This document shows, piece by piece, positions 37,075-46,444 of a stretch of DNA of 64,000 bases. Within the stretch, counting starts at the first letter, position 1, and each line of letters starts with the position of its first letter. The stretch lies in the NCBI RefSeq assembly GCF_902497785.1, contig NZ_CABVHK010000005.1, forward strand, positions 62,001-126,000, written 5' to 3'. The DNA is from Pseudomonas fluorescens. GTDB lineage: Bacteria; Pseudomonadota; Gammaproteobacteria; Pseudomonadales; Pseudomonadaceae. The translations under genes were made by a program, and so were the position numbers. Under the pieces are notes generated by a model. The model searched no databases. It saw nothing but the letters and a program-made list of their open reading frames with translations, and was not told the DNA's origin.

Positions 37075-37938
37075 TCAGAGTTTGTTCAGGGGGATTTTCA
37101 GGTAAGTCACGCCATTATCTTCCGCCGGGGGCAAATTCCCCGCGCGCACATTCACCTGAATCGCCGGCAACAACAGCGTCGGCATGCCCAAACCGGCATC
37201 GCGTTCGGTGCGCATTGCCACGAACCCGGCTTCATCGATGCCGTCATGAACGTGGATGTTACTTTTACGCTGCTCGCCCACGGTGCTCTGGCACTCGGTT
37301 TCCCGACCTTCGGGCGGATAGTCGTGGCAGACGAAAAGACGCACGCTCGCCGGAAACGCCAGCAGCTTGCGGATCGAGGCAAACAGCTGACTGGCATTGC
37401 CGCCGGGAAAGTCGCAACGGGCGGTACCCACGTCCGGCATGAACAGCGTATCGCCGACCAGAATCATGTCACTGTCGACCAGATAGGCCATGTCCGCCGG
37501 CGTATGTCCGGGCACGTGCAGCGCCGTTGCCTTGAGGTTGCCGATCATGAACGATTCGTCCGGCGCGAACAGATGATCGAACTGCGAACCGTCCACGGCA
37601 AATTCCGGCTCAAGGTTGAACAGCCCCTTGAACACCCCCTGAACTTTGCTGATCGACTGACCAATCGCAATCTTGCCGCCCAGCTTCTGGCGCAGGTACG
37701 GCGCGGCGGACAGATGATCGGCGTGGGCGTGGGTTTCCAGCAGCCATTGCACGCGCAACTGATGTTTTTCAACGAAGGCGATGATTTTGTCCGCCTGAAG
37801 GTGCGCGGTACGCCCGGCAGCCGGGTCGTAGTCGAGCACCGGGTCGACGATCGCACATTGTCCGCCATCGGCTTCGTAGATCACGTAACTGTAGGTCGAC
37901 GAGGCGGGGTCGAGGAAGGCTTTAATCAAGGCAGGCAT
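37075..37938 (-). CDS. MBL-fold hydrolase, persulfide-dioxygenase-like
   Basis: The 287-residue metallo-beta-lactamase-fold protein has the HxHxDH motif at H70-A-H72-A-D74-H75. Further metal ligands lie in HVPGHTPADMAYL, GDTLFMPDVG and CHDYPP. The ETHE1/Blh group with this pattern oxidises glutathione persulfide to sulfite. A TauE/SafE-type exporter is divergent 160 bases away, and a role in sulfite/sulfide detoxification would make both genes one unit. The reaction is inferred from family and context. Confidence 0.85.
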   Translation of the reverse strand: MPALIKAFLDPASSTYSYVIYEADGGQCAIVDPVLDYDPAAGRTAHLQADKIIAFVEKHQLRVQWLLETHAHADHLSAAPYLRQKLGGKIAIGQSISKVQGVFKGLFNLEPEFAVDGSQFDHLFAPDESFMIGNLKATALHVPGHTPADMAYLVDSDMILVGDTLFMPDVGTARCDFPGGNASQLFASIRKLLAFPASVRLFVCHDYPPEGRETECQSTVGEQRKSNIHVHDGIDEAGFVAMRTERDAGLGMPTLLLPAIQVNVRAGNLPPAEDNGVTYLKIPLNKL

Positions 37939-38100
37939 GGTGGCCGATTCTTTTGGGACAGACGTTCAGGGTAGTGTCATTTTCCCTGCGCTGACCAGCC
38001 CCACCACAATTCAAATGATGAAAAAAGCTGTGCGGGCTCTATCCTGTCAGTCATCGATACCGGGCGTTCCCGGCTTGTTCTCACGGATCATGAGCGTTTT

Positions 38101-38901
38101 ATGTTGCTGGCAAGTTTTTTGGGTGTGGTCATGGGGCTGGTTCTCGGATTGACCGGTGCCGGTGGTGGCATTCTTGCGGTGCCGGCCCTGGTGCTGGGGT
38201 TGGGGTTGACCATGACTCAGGCGGCCCCGGTCGCTTTGTTCGCGGTCGGCAGTGCGGCAGCGGTCGGCGCGATTGACGGTCTGCGCCACGGCCTGGTGCG
38301 CTATCGCGCGGCAATGCTGATTGCCCTGTTGGGGGCGATGTTCTCGCCGGTGGGCATTTACGTCGCCCATCAGTTGCCGGAAAAAATCCTGATGATCCTG
38401 TTCAGCCTGCTGATGGTCATGGTGGCCTGGCGGATGCTGCGCCGCGAGCGCCAGGACGCAGGGCCGAGCGACCACGGCCACGCCAGCTGGGGCCAGAAAA
38501 ACTGCATGCTCGATCAACAGACCGGGCGCTTTTCCTGGACCGCCAAATGCACCGCCACCCTGGCGGCGCTCGGCGCGGTGACTGGTGTGGTCTCCGGCTT
38601 GCTCGGCGTGGGCGGCGGGTTCTTGATCGTCCCGGCGTTCAAGCAACTGACCGATGTGCAAATGCGCGGAATCGTCGCGACTTCGTTGATGGTGATCAGC
38701 CTGATCTCCGCCATCGGTGTGATCGGCGCGTTTCAAGCCGGGGTGACTATCGACCGTTTGGGCGCGGCGTTTATCGTCGCCAGCGTCGCCGGCATGGTCA
38801 TTGGGCGAAAGGTGAGCGCCAAGGTCCCGGCGCGTGCGTTGCAGATTGGATTTGCAGGTGTGTGCCTGATGGTCGCGGTGTCCATGCTGTTGCAGGCTTG
38901 A
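38101..38901 (+). CDS. TauE/SafE-family membrane permease (sulfite exporter type)
   Basis: The 266-residue protein has about eight hydrophobic helices and the duplicated family motif: LGLTGAGGGILAVPALVLGL near the N-terminus and GLLGVGGGFLIVPAF near residue 170. The family exports sulfite or sulfonates or carries related anions. Divergent to the persulfide-dioxygenase-like gene, it could remove the sulfite made by that enzyme. The ATG at 38101 gives the usual length. Confidence 0.88.
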   Translation: MLLASFLGVVMGLVLGLTGAGGGILAVPALVLGLGLTMTQAAPVALFAVGSAAAVGAIDGLRHGLVRYRAAMLIALLGAMFSPVGIYVAHQLPEKILMILFSLLMVMVAWRMLRRERQDAGPSDHGHASWGQKNCMLDQQTGRFSWTAKCTATLAALGAVTGVVSGLLGVGGGFLIVPAFKQLTDVQMRGIVATSLMVISLISAIGVIGAFQAGVTIDRLGAAFIVASVAGMVIGRKVSAKVPARALQIGFAGVCLMVAVSMLLQA

Positions 38902-38904
38902 CGC

Positions 38905-39768
38905 TTACATCGGCCGATATTGCAAACTGAATCCCAGCTCAGTGGACTGACCTTGTTCCAGTAACACCAGTCCAGGGCGGCCGGGCAAGTGATGCGCATT
39001 GACCGGATGGCTCACCGGTTCGACGCAGAAAAACGCCAGGCCGACCGGGCAGTAGAGCAAGTAGTAATCGCTGCCGCTGGCCTGGCATTCCAGTTCATAG
39101 CCGAGGTCGGGTTGCTGGATCAGACAGTGGCCATCCCACTCGCAGAAACCATTGTCGACCAGCGTGTCGGGCAACGCCTTGAGCTGCTGGAAATCCCATT
39201 CCGTGGGCAACGCATCGAGTCGTGTCGGCAGTTTGGACGCGTCGCTCAGCCAGACCTGCGCGGCTGTTGCCTGTAATTGCGTGCCAGCGGTGCGCGGCAG
39301 ATACGGATGAAGCCCCAGACCATGCCACGCGGCACATTCGGCCAGATGGGTGACGTGTAATTCGATGCTCAGTTTCCCAGCGCTCAGATGGAAACGCTGA
39401 CGGGCGCGATAAGCAAACGGCGTGATGCTGTCGAGTTGCAGGATGACTTCATCCGGCGCCTGCGAAATCACCTGCCACGGCTGCTGCCAGGCGCTGCCGT
39501 GAATGGGCAAGGGATCGGTGAGGCTGTTGGGCTCAAGCGCGAGCCAGCCGTCCGGGCGGTCGAAACCGCCGTCGGAAATGCGGTTGGACCACGGCACCAG
39601 GGGGAAGCAGCCGAGCTTGCCCGGCAGCCCCATGTTCAGCGCGTGGGCATCGTTGTGGCGCAACAGCGGCTGGCCCGTGCTGCGTACGGTCCAGTTGACG
39701 ATGCTGCCGCCGAGTTCGGGGGCGAGGGTGAGGTGGGTGAATTCGTCTTCGAGTTCGAGAAGGATCAT
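38905..39768 (-). CDS. Aldose 1-epimerase family protein
   Basis: The 287-residue protein has the galactose-mutarotase fold pattern: GGSIVNWTVRS and the central HGLGLHPYLPRT, with catalytic histidine in the HPY context. FFCVEPVSHPVNAHHLPGRPG near the C-terminus is also typical. It interconverts sugar anomers, possibly those entering through the adjacent uronate transport system. It is convergent with the TauE gene, with three bases between the stops. A REP doublet separates it from the TRAP genes. Confidence 0.87.
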   Translation of the reverse strand: MILLELEDEFTHLTLAPELGGSIVNWTVRSTGQPLLRHNDAHALNMGLPGKLGCFPLVPWSNRISDGGFDRPDGWLALEPNSLTDPLPIHGSAWQQPWQVISQAPDEVILQLDSITPFAYRARQRFHLSAGKLSIELHVTHLAECAAWHGLGLHPYLPRTAGTQLQATAAQVWLSDASKLPTRLDALPTEWDFQQLKALPDTLVDNGFCEWDGHCLIQQPDLGYELECQASGSDYYLLYCPVGLAFFCVEPVSHPVNAHHLPGRPGLVLLEQGQSTELGFSLQYRPM

Positions 39769-39794
39769 GGTTTTTGTCTTGCGTTGAAGAGTTG

Positions 39795-39872
39795 AAAAGA
39801 TCGCAGCCTGCGGCAGCTCCTACGCGGTTGTCCGCCCTTCAATGTAGGAGCTGCCGCAGGCTGCGATCTTTT
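39795..39872. repeat. REP doublet (REPIN) 7
   Basis: AAAAGATCGCAGCCTGCGGC leads into AGCTCCTACG. The inverse TGTAGGAGCTGCCGCAGG is followed by CTGCGATCTTTTTAG. It lies between the epimerase gene and the TRAP permease gene. Confidence 0.88.
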
Positions 39873-39879
39873 TAGCGGT

Positions 39880-41160
39880 TTACAACACCAGATGCGGCAA
39901 CCACAGCGACAGTGCCGGAATGTAGGTCACGGCCATCAGTACCAGGAACAGCACGCCATAGAACGGCAGCAGCGCCTTAACGGTTTTCTCGATACTGACT
40001 TTACCCACGGCCGACCCCACAAACAGTACCGCGCCCACCGGCGGTGTGATCAATCCAATCCCCAGGTTCACCAGCATGATCATGCCGAACTGCACCGGGT
40101 CCACGCCGATGCCCAGAATCACTGGCATCAGAATCGGCGTCAGAATCAGAATCAGCGGCGCCATGTCCATCACGGTGCCGAGCAACAGCAGCATGACGTT
40201 GATGCACATCAGGATCACGTAACGGTTGTCCGACAGGGTCAGGAACATCGTGGTGATTTTTGCCGGGATCTGCATCAGCGTCATGATGTAGCCGAAGCTC
40301 GCCGCGAAGCCGATCAGGATCATCACAATCGAAATCGTGCGCACTGTGCGGTGCATCAATTTCGGCAGTTCGCTCCACTTGTAGTCGCGGTAGATAAACA
40401 TGGTCACGAAGAACGACCAGAGCACCGCAATCGCCGCCGACTCAGTCGCGGTGAAAATGCCCGAGAGAATCCCGCCGAGGATGATGACCATCGCCATCAG
40501 ACCCCACATGGCTTCGCCGCAGATCTTCAGCGCCTGGCGCATCGGAATGACTTCGCCCTTGGGGTAGTTGCGCTTTTTCGCGAAGATCAGGCACAGCACC
40601 ATCAGGCATGCGCTCATCAACAGGCCCGGGACAACGCCGGCCATGAACAGCGAGGCAATCGACACCGTGCCGCCCGCAGCCAGCGAGTAGAGCACCGAGT
40701 TGTGGCTCGGCGGGGTCAGCAGCGCTTGTACCGAGCCGCTGACGGTCACCGCAGTGGCGAACTCCCGTGGATAGCCACGGCGTTCCATTTCCGGAATCAG
40801 CACCGAACCCACCGAAGCGGTGTCCGCCACCGACGAGCCGGAGATCGCGCCGAAGAAGGTCGAGGCCATGATGTTGACCAGCGACAGCCCGCCGCGCACA
40901 AAACCGACCAGCACACCGGCAAACGCCACGAGCCGGCGGGACATGCCGCCCTCGGCCATGATCGCGCCTGCCAGGACGAAGAACGGAATCGCCAGCAGGG
41001 AGAATTTGTTCACGCCGCCGGCGACCTGAATCATCAGCGCCTGGAACGGGATATCGATCCACCACGCCCCGATCAGTGCGGCAAAGCCCAATGCGTAGGC
41101 GACCGGCATGCCGATCAGGATCAAAGCGATAAAACTGCCCAGCAGAATCAGAGCGTCCAT
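39880..41160 (-). CDS. TRAP transporter large permease (DctM-type)
   Basis: The 426-residue protein has many hydrophobic helices and the DctM pattern, including VAYALGFAALIGAWWIDIPF and ILAGGILSGIFTATESAAIA, with the IIVNLGIGLITPPVGAVLF signature near the end. With the DctP and DctQ proteins encoded upstream it imports a sugar acid, energised by sodium. It starts one base after the DctQ stop. It is the last gene of the uronate operon. Confidence 0.92.
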   Translation of the reverse strand: MDALILLGSFIALILIGMPVAYALGFAALIGAWWIDIPFQALMIQVAGGVNKFSLLAIPFFVLAGAIMAEGGMSRRLVAFAGVLVGFVRGGLSLVNIMASTFFGAISGSSVADTASVGSVLIPEMERRGYPREFATAVTVSGSVQALLTPPSHNSVLYSLAAGGTVSIASLFMAGVVPGLLMSACLMVLCLIFAKKRNYPKGEVIPMRQALKICGEAMWGLMAMVIILGGILSGIFTATESAAIAVLWSFFVTMFIYRDYKWSELPKLMHRTVRTISIVMILIGFAASFGYIMTLMQIPAKITTMFLTLSDNRYVILMCINVMLLLLGTVMDMAPLILILTPILMPVILGIGVDPVQFGMIMLVNLGIGLITPPVGAVLFVGSAVGKVSIEKTVKALLPFYGVLFLVLMAVTYIPALSLWLPHLVL

Positions 41161-41688
41161 TTATGCGGCACCTTCGCTTTCTTCAACCAGGTCGAAACGC
41201 ACGACCCGACGGTTGCTCTGGTCACCGAGCAAGAGTTTTTCCAGGACAAAAATCAACGTCAGCACGCCACCAATCGGGATCGGCATGTACGTGATGCCGA
41301 CGCGCAAGGTGGGCAGGGCGCTCATGAACTGGTTCCAGGTCGACATGCACAGTTTGGTGCCCCAGATCGCCATGAACAGGCAAATGGTCGCCATCAACAA
41401 CTGGGAAACAATGCTCATGGTCTTGCGCATTTCAGGCGCCATGCGGTCGGTGAGCATCGCCACCGCCATGTGCGCGCCGGCGCGATAACTGGCGGCCGCG
41501 CCGATGAAGGTGAACACCATCATCAGCAAAATTGCAGTGGGCTCCGGCCAGCTCGAGCCGGTGCCGAGGACGTAACGGGCGAACACGCCCCAAGGGATGA
41601 TCAGGGAAATAGCCAGGACTGACAGGCCGGCCACCCAGATGCAGGTCATGTAGATCCTGTCGTTGATACGTAGCAGCAGATTCTTCAT
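41161..41688 (-). CDS. TRAP transporter small permease (DctQ-type)
   Basis: The 175-residue protein has four hydrophobic helices and the DctQ pattern, including WVAGLSVLAISLIIPWGVFA with the conserved YVLGTGSSWPEPTAILLMMV region. It is the small membrane subunit that joins DctP and DctM. Coding order DctP-DctQ-DctM on the minus strand is standard, with one-base spacing to DctM. Confidence 0.9.
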   Translation of the reverse strand: MKNLLLRINDRIYMTCIWVAGLSVLAISLIIPWGVFARYVLGTGSSWPEPTAILLMMVFTFIGAAASYRAGAHMAVAMLTDRMAPEMRKTMSIVSQLLMATICLFMAIWGTKLCMSTWNQFMSALPTLRVGITYMPIPIGGVLTLIFVLEKLLLGDQSNRRVVRFDLVEESEGAA

Positions 41689-41766
41689 CGGGTTCCACCG
41701 TAACCGGGCGCGCGCTGACGTACACCAACGTCAGCGGCGCCGGGCCTTTCTTGAATGCAGGGAGGG

Positions 41767-42738
41767 TTACTGAACGGCTTCGATGCGCTTGATCAAATCG
41801 GCATAAGGTGCGCCGTACTTCGCGCGAATGTCGGCCGTGGCGTCATAGAAAGGCTTCTTGTCGACGGCAATGAACTCGACGCCCGCCGCCTTGAGTTTTG
41901 CTTCACTGCTGGCGGATTTTGCATCCCACAAGGTGCGTTCCTGAGCTTGTGCAGCCTTGGCGGTTTTCTTCACCAGCGTCTGCTGCTCGGGGGTGAGTTT
42001 TTCCCAGGTGATTTTCGACATCACGATCGGCTCAGGCAGGATCAGGTGACCGGTCAGGCTGTAGAACTTGGCGTTCTGATAGTGGTTGTGCTCCAGCATG
42101 GTCGGCGGATTGTTTTCCGCGCCGTCGATCACGCCCGTCTGCAACGCACTGAAGATTTCGCCGGTGTCCATCGCGATGCCGTTGCCGCCCATGGCGTTGA
42201 TGGTCTCGATGAACATCGGGTTGCCTTGCACGCGAATTTTCATGCCTTTGAGGTCGGCCAGGCTGCGCACCGGTTTCTTGGTGTAGAGGTTGCGCGTGCC
42301 GCCGTCCATCCAGGCCAAGGCCACCAGGCCGAATTCGGAGTCGGTGATCCTGTCGAGGATGGCGTCGCCGACGTCACCGTCGATGACGGCGCGCATGTGC
42401 GCCTGGTCGCGGAAGATGAACGGCATGTTGAACACGTTCACGTCCGGCACCACGGGCCCGACAATGCCGAGGCTGACGCGTGCCATCTGGATCGCGCCGA
42501 CCTGCATCTGCTCGATCACTTCCTTTTCCGAACCGAGCACGCCGCCGGCGAACATTTTGACGGTCAGTGCGCCGTTGCTGTCGGCCGTCAGGGTCTTGCC
42601 CATTTGTTCTTCCGCCACCACGGTCGGGTAACCGGCGGGGTGGATGTCGGCGATTTTCAGTTCCAGTGCGTGCGCGACGCTGCTGAGCGTGAAGGCCAGC
42701 GGGAGTGCAGCGGCGAGCAAGGTGCGTTTGAAGTCCAT
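41767..42738 (-). CDS. TRAP transporter solute-binding protein (DctP-type), probably for uronates
   Basis: The 323-residue protein has a signal peptide, MDFKRTLLAAALPLAF, with probable cleavage after AHA. The DctP core contains ADLKGMKIRVQGNPMF and NNPPTMLEHNHYQNAKFY. It binds a carboxylate sugar in the periplasm. The neighbours, uronate dehydrogenase and a lactonase, point to glucuronate or galacturonate. The ATG at 42738 follows GGAGAC and places the signal peptide at the N-terminus; the longer frame to 42780 is not needed. Confidence 0.9.
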   Translation of the reverse strand: MDFKRTLLAAALPLAFTLSSVAHALELKIADIHPAGYPTVVAEEQMGKTLTADSNGALTVKMFAGGVLGSEKEVIEQMQVGAIQMARVSLGIVGPVVPDVNVFNMPFIFRDQAHMRAVIDGDVGDAILDRITDSEFGLVALAWMDGGTRNLYTKKPVRSLADLKGMKIRVQGNPMFIETINAMGGNGIAMDTGEIFSALQTGVIDGAENNPPTMLEHNHYQNAKFYSLTGHLILPEPIVMSKITWEKLTPEQQTLVKKTAKAAQAQERTLWDAKSASSEAKLKAAGVEFIAVDKKPFYDATADIRAKYGAPYADLIKRIEAVQ

Positions 42739-42810
42739 GAGGTTGTCTCCAGTGTTGTTATTTTTTTTGTATTCATTCAAGGCGCAGCGGTGCAGCAGGA
42801 GCGGTTGCAG

Positions 42811-43698
42811 CTAGTGGTTGAAGAGAGGTTCCGGTAACCCTTTGACGCCGGGGGTGAGGGCGAAAACGCCGCCGGCCAGCGACTGTTCATCCTGGTCGTC
42901 ACCGGGGCGGATCGAGGTCACGAACAGCGTGTCCAGCCGACTGCCACCGAAGGCGCACATGGTGGGTTTTTTCACCGGCACTTCCAGGGAACGATCGAGA
43001 CGGCCATCCGGGGTGAAACGGTGAATCAGCCCGGCGTCGTTGGCGCAAATCCAGTAGCAACCGTCGGCGTCTACGGCGGCGCCGTCGGGGCGGCCGGGGA
43101 ATTGATTCATGTCGACAAACAGCCGCCGGTTGGACGGCGTGCCGCTGTCGATGTCGTAATCGAAGGCCCAGATCTGTTGAATCAACGGGTGCGAGTCAGA
43201 CAGGTACATCGTCCGCCCGTCCGGGCTGAAGCCCAGGCCATTGGGCACGATGAATCCCGAGAGTTGCGCGTCGACAGGCCCGTGTTGCCCGGCGTTGTAG
43301 CGATAGAGCGTGCCCTCGGCCGCGTTGGCGCCCATGTTGAGCACCATGCTGCCGGCCCAGAAGCGCCCCTGACGGTCGCAGCGACCATCGTTCAGGCGCA
43401 TGTCGCTGCGGGCATGTTCGACGCGGGCCAGCAGTTCGCTGTCGAGGCTGCCGTCGTTGTGCGGCTGAAGGCGGAAAAATCCGCTTTCCATCCCGGCCAC
43501 CCAGCTGCCGTCGCGATGGCGTGCGATGCAGGCGAGCATCTCCGGCGCGGTCCAGGCCGCAACATGGCCGGTTTCGGCGCTCCAGCGTTGCAGGCCCCCG
43601 GCGGGAATATCCACCCAGTACAGGGCGTTTTCCTCGGGGACCCAGACCGGGCTTTCACCGACCGCGTTACGGGCATCGACAATCAATTCGGCTTGCAT
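42811..43698 (-). CDS. SMP-30/gluconolactonase-family lactonase
   Basis: The 295-residue six-bladed propeller protein has LNDGRCDRQGRFWAGSM and PNGLGFSPDGRTMYLSDS, the metal-binding and substrate regions of SMP-30 lactonases. Between DctP and uronate dehydrogenase, it most likely opens the aldarolactone that Udh produces. The specific lactone (galactaro- or glucaro-) cannot be told from sequence. It is cotranscribed with the neighbours on the minus strand. Confidence 0.9.
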   Translation of the reverse strand: MQAELIVDARNAVGESPVWVPEENALYWVDIPAGGLQRWSAETGHVAAWTAPEMLACIARHRDGSWVAGMESGFFRLQPHNDGSLDSELLARVEHARSDMRLNDGRCDRQGRFWAGSMVLNMGANAAEGTLYRYNAGQHGPVDAQLSGFIVPNGLGFSPDGRTMYLSDSHPLIQQIWAFDYDIDSGTPSNRRLFVDMNQFPGRPDGAAVDADGCYWICANDAGLIHRFTPDGRLDRSLEVPVKKPTMCAFGGSRLDTLFVTSIRPGDDQDEQSLAGGVFALTPGVKGLPEPLFNH

Positions 43699-43751
43699 GG
43701 CAACTCATTCCCTTGGTTTTTGTTGTGGGGATCAAGTGAAAACGCGGTGAC

Positions 43752-44570
43752 TCAATCGCCAAACGGCCCGGCCGCGACAAACGCACCGCCCTGATACACC
43801 ATCGCCGGGTCATCCGCGGCGGGCATCGGCTGGGCTTCGACTTTGTCGCGGAACACTTCAGAAGTGTCCTTGGGCACATAACCCAGGGCGGTGGCGTAGC
43901 GGTTGTCCCACCAGACGTTCTTGTTGTCGGAGGCGCCGTAGACCACGGTGTGGCCGACGTTCGGCGCGTACAGGGAACGTTCGATCAATTGGGTCAGGTC
44001 GCCGAAGCTCAGCCAGGTGCTCATCATTCGACGGTTTTGCGGTTCCGGGAACGAAGAGCCGATGCGAATGCTCACGGTCTCGATGCCGTAGCGGTCGAAG
44101 TAGAACGTGGCCATGTCTTCGCCGTAGGACTTGGACAAACCGTAGTAACTGTCGGGGCGGCGAGGGGAGTGCGCGTCGATCACTTCATCCTGTTTGTAGA
44201 AACCGATGACGTGGTTGGAGCTGGCGAAAATCACCCGCTTGACGCCATGACGGCGCGCTGCTTCGTAGATATGGAACACGCCGCAGATGTTGGCGCCGAG
44301 GATGTCTTCGAATGAGTGCTCTGTGGAAACGCCACCGAAGTGCAGGATCGCGTCCACGCCTTCAACCAGTTGATGCACGGCTTGTTTGTCGGCGAGGTCG
44401 CAGGTCACGACTTCTTCGCGATCATCAATGGCCGGCGCAATGTTGGCGATGTCCGACAGGCGAATCACGTTGGCGTAAGGGCGCAGGCTTTCGCGCAGCA
44501 CTTTACCGAGGCCACCGGCGGCACCGGTCAGCAGCAGGCGATTGAAAGGGGCTTGGGAAGTGGCGGTCAT
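43752..44570 (-). CDS. udh: Uronate dehydrogenase
   Basis: The 272-residue extended-SDR enzyme has TGAAGGLGKVLRE for NAD+ and the catalytic pair Y143/K147 in YYGLSK. Its sequence matches the Pseudomonas uronate dehydrogenase, for example FASSNHVIGFYKQDE. It oxidises glucuronate or galacturonate to the aldaro-lactone without reducing sugar opening first. It is the first gene of the operon on this strand. A GTCGTACGAC palindrome lies 48 bases upstream. Confidence 0.93.
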   Translation of the reverse strand: MTATSQAPFNRLLLTGAAGGLGKVLRESLRPYANVIRLSDIANIAPAIDDREEVVTCDLADKQAVHQLVEGVDAILHFGGVSTEHSFEDILGANICGVFHIYEAARRHGVKRVIFASSNHVIGFYKQDEVIDAHSPRRPDSYYGLSKSYGEDMATFYFDRYGIETVSIRIGSSFPEPQNRRMMSTWLSFGDLTQLIERSLYAPNVGHTVVYGASDNKNVWWDNRYATALGYVPKDTSEVFRDKVEAQPMPAADDPAMVYQGGAFVAAGPFGD

Positions 44571-44617
44571 GAAAATTCCTGGGCGCGAAATTATTGTTGT
44601 TGAATTCGTTGTAGGTT

Positions 44618-44627
44618 GTCGTACGAC
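44618..44627. promoter_or_regulatory. GTCGTACGAC palindrome upstream of udh
   Basis: GTCGTACGAC is a perfect ten-base palindrome 48 bases before the udh start. A one-mismatch copy, GTCGTACAAC, stands 46 bases before the porin start. FadR/GntR-type regulators of sugar-acid operons commonly bind short TNGTNNNACNA-like sites. The regulator is not in this window. Confidence 0.6.
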
Positions 44628-44719
44628 TGTGCGGAAGTATCGTAAGGGTTTCCGGGTCTTGTCAACGCGACTTTGGTGGAAAATGACGGAGGGTTACTTT
44701 GCACGAAGCAATCTCCACT

Positions 44720-44812
44720 TGTGGGAGCGAGCCTGCTCGCGATGGAGTGTCAGCTAAGACACTGTCGACTGACACACCATCGCGAGCAGGCTCACTCCCA
44801 CAGTAAAGTGCG
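44720..44812. repeat. Inverted repeat of the GCGAGCCTGCTCGC class
   Basis: TGTGGGAGCGAGCCTGCTCGCGATGG faces the inverse CCATCGCGAGCAGGCTCACTCCCACAG. GTGTCAG and CTGACAC lie inside as a further stem. It lies between udh and the porin gene. Confidence 0.82.
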
Positions 44813-44828
44813 GCCGGTAGCGGGCGCC

Positions 44829-46127
44829 TTACAACAACGAAATCGGGTAGCTGATGAAGATGCGGTTTTCATCGAACTCGTTGTTGCTGAAGTCCTTGCG
44901 GATGGTTGCGTTGCGCCATTTCACGTTGAGGTTTTTCAGCGCGCCGCTCTGTACGGTGTAGGCCAGTTCCGATTCACGGCCCCATTCCTTGCCGTCGGTG
45001 ATGGCGCCGGTATGCACGTTGTCGCCGCTGATGTAGCGGTTCATCAGTGTCAGGCCGGGAATGCCGAGCGCGACGAAGTTGTAGTCGTGACGCAGCTGCC
45101 AGGATTTTTCCTTGGCGTTGTCGTAGCTGGAGTTGTAACTGTCGTTGGCCAGGGTGCCGCCGCTGGTGCCGTTGACGCGCATCCAGACGTCATCGCCGCT
45201 GAGTTTTTGCAGGCCGACATAGAAGGTGTTGCCGCCGTATTTGGCCGAGAGCATGGCAAAGGCGGTTTTGTTGTCGAGATCGCCGGCGAAGGCGCTGCCG
45301 TCTTCCTTGCCGATGAAGTAGCCGAGGTTGGCGCCGAGGGTCCAGTCACCGATGGGCTGGCTGTGGCTCAGGTTGAAATACTGTTGTTGGTAGATGTCGG
45401 AAAGCTCCGCGTACCAGACGCCGACCTGAGTGCGTTTTTCATTAAACGCATATTCGCCGCCGCCGAAGTTGAAGCGGTCAGATTTGAACGCCGTTTTGCC
45501 GTTCATGAACATGTCTTCCATGCTCGCGTCGTTGCGCGGGCTGTTCTGGCGGAACTGACCGCCGTAAAGCGTCAGGCCGCTGATCTCGTTGGAGGTGACC
45601 TGGCCGCCACGGAAAGTTTGCGGCAGCGAGCGACCGTCGTCCGAGCGCAGGACCGGCAGCACCGGCATCCATTCGCCGACCTTCAATTCGGTTTTCGAGA
45701 TTTTGCCTTTGAGCGCCACGCCCATGCGGCCGAAGTTATCGGCAGGGCGGCCGTCGTCGTGGATCGGCAGCAGTTGCGTGCCGCCAGTGCCTTTGCCGCC
45801 GTCGAGCTTCTGCGAGTACAGGCCCAGCACATCCACACCGAATCCGACCGGGCCCGGGGTGAAGCCGGACCTGGCGTCGAGGATGAAACTTTGCGTCCAC
45901 TCTTCGGCCTTGCCCTGAGGGTAGGTCGGGTTGGTGTAGTTGCGATTGAAGTAGGCGTTGCGCAGGTTCAGCGTGGCTTTGGCGTCATCGACAAAACCTT
46001 CGGCGTGGCTGGCGCCGGGCATGGCGAGGATGGCCAGGCTGCTGCAACCGATCAGGCTCAGGGTGTGACGGCGCTTGAACGTGGGACGAGGGGTGCAGAC
46101 GGAGGAATTGCAGACGAGTTTGCTCAC
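44829..46127 (-). CDS. OprD-family outer-membrane porin
   Basis: The 432-residue protein has a signal peptide ending near MPGASHA and the OprD opening EGFVDDAKATLNLRNAYFNR. Beta-strand patterns follow, with a C-terminal ENRIFISYPISLL, ending in the aromatic-aliphatic signature of barrel proteins. OprD-family porins import small carboxylates. The matching operator before this gene and before udh makes uronate uptake its likely role. It is a separate minus-strand unit from the udh operon. Confidence 0.9.
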   Translation of the reverse strand: MSKLVCNSSVCTPRPTFKRRHTLSLIGCSSLAILAMPGASHAEGFVDDAKATLNLRNAYFNRNYTNPTYPQGKAEEWTQSFILDARSGFTPGPVGFGVDVLGLYSQKLDGGKGTGGTQLLPIHDDGRPADNFGRMGVALKGKISKTELKVGEWMPVLPVLRSDDGRSLPQTFRGGQVTSNEISGLTLYGGQFRQNSPRNDASMEDMFMNGKTAFKSDRFNFGGGEYAFNEKRTQVGVWYAELSDIYQQQYFNLSHSQPIGDWTLGANLGYFIGKEDGSAFAGDLDNKTAFAMLSAKYGGNTFYVGLQKLSGDDVWMRVNGTSGGTLANDSYNSSYDNAKEKSWQLRHDYNFVALGIPGLTLMNRYISGDNVHTGAITDGKEWGRESELAYTVQSGALKNLNVKWRNATIRKDFSNNEFDENRIFISYPISLL

Positions 46128-46172
46128 TGTGACGCTCCCTTGGTTCTCTTGTTTTTATAATCGTCATACGTC

Positions 46173-46182
46173 GTCGTACAAC
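46173..46182. promoter_or_regulatory. GTCGTACAAC operator-like site upstream of the porin gene
   Basis: GTCGTACAAC differs at one base from the palindrome before udh. It lies 46 bases before the porin ATG, and GTCATACGTC just to its left is a further imperfect copy. Shared spacing from the start codons supports one regulator for both units. Confidence 0.58.
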
Positions 46183-46263
46183 ATTGGGGGCGATTATTTG
46201 CGAGTGTTTCAGGGATTGTCAATCAGAAGTTATACGATGACTGCCGCGTGAAGTGGTTCATTA

Positions 46264-46437
46264 TGGGAGCGAGCCTCTGTGGCGAGGGGATTTATCCCCG
46301 TAGGGCCGCGAAGCGACCCCAAAAATTGAGCCTGAATTGCTGGATTGGATTCGATTGGCGACTGCTACGCAGCCGAACGGGGTGGTGCGGCATTCCGATA
46401 AATCCCCTCACCACAAAGGCTCGCTCCCACAGGGGGA
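46264..46437. repeat. Long intergenic inverted repeat, GAGGGGATTTATCCCC class
   Basis: GGGAGCGAGCCTCTGTGGCGAGGGGATTTATC faces the inverse GATAAATCCCCTCACCACAAAGGCTCGCTCCC. It is the second member of the class seen at 13571-13692 and lies between the porin and copD genes. Confidence 0.72.
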
Positions 46438-46444
46438 CGGGTTT

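Noticed and set aside
39892..41622. 576-residue plus-strand open frame opposite the TRAP permease genes
   Set aside because: Antisense composition rich in His, Gln and Asp, no domain, and the TRAP genes are clearly real.
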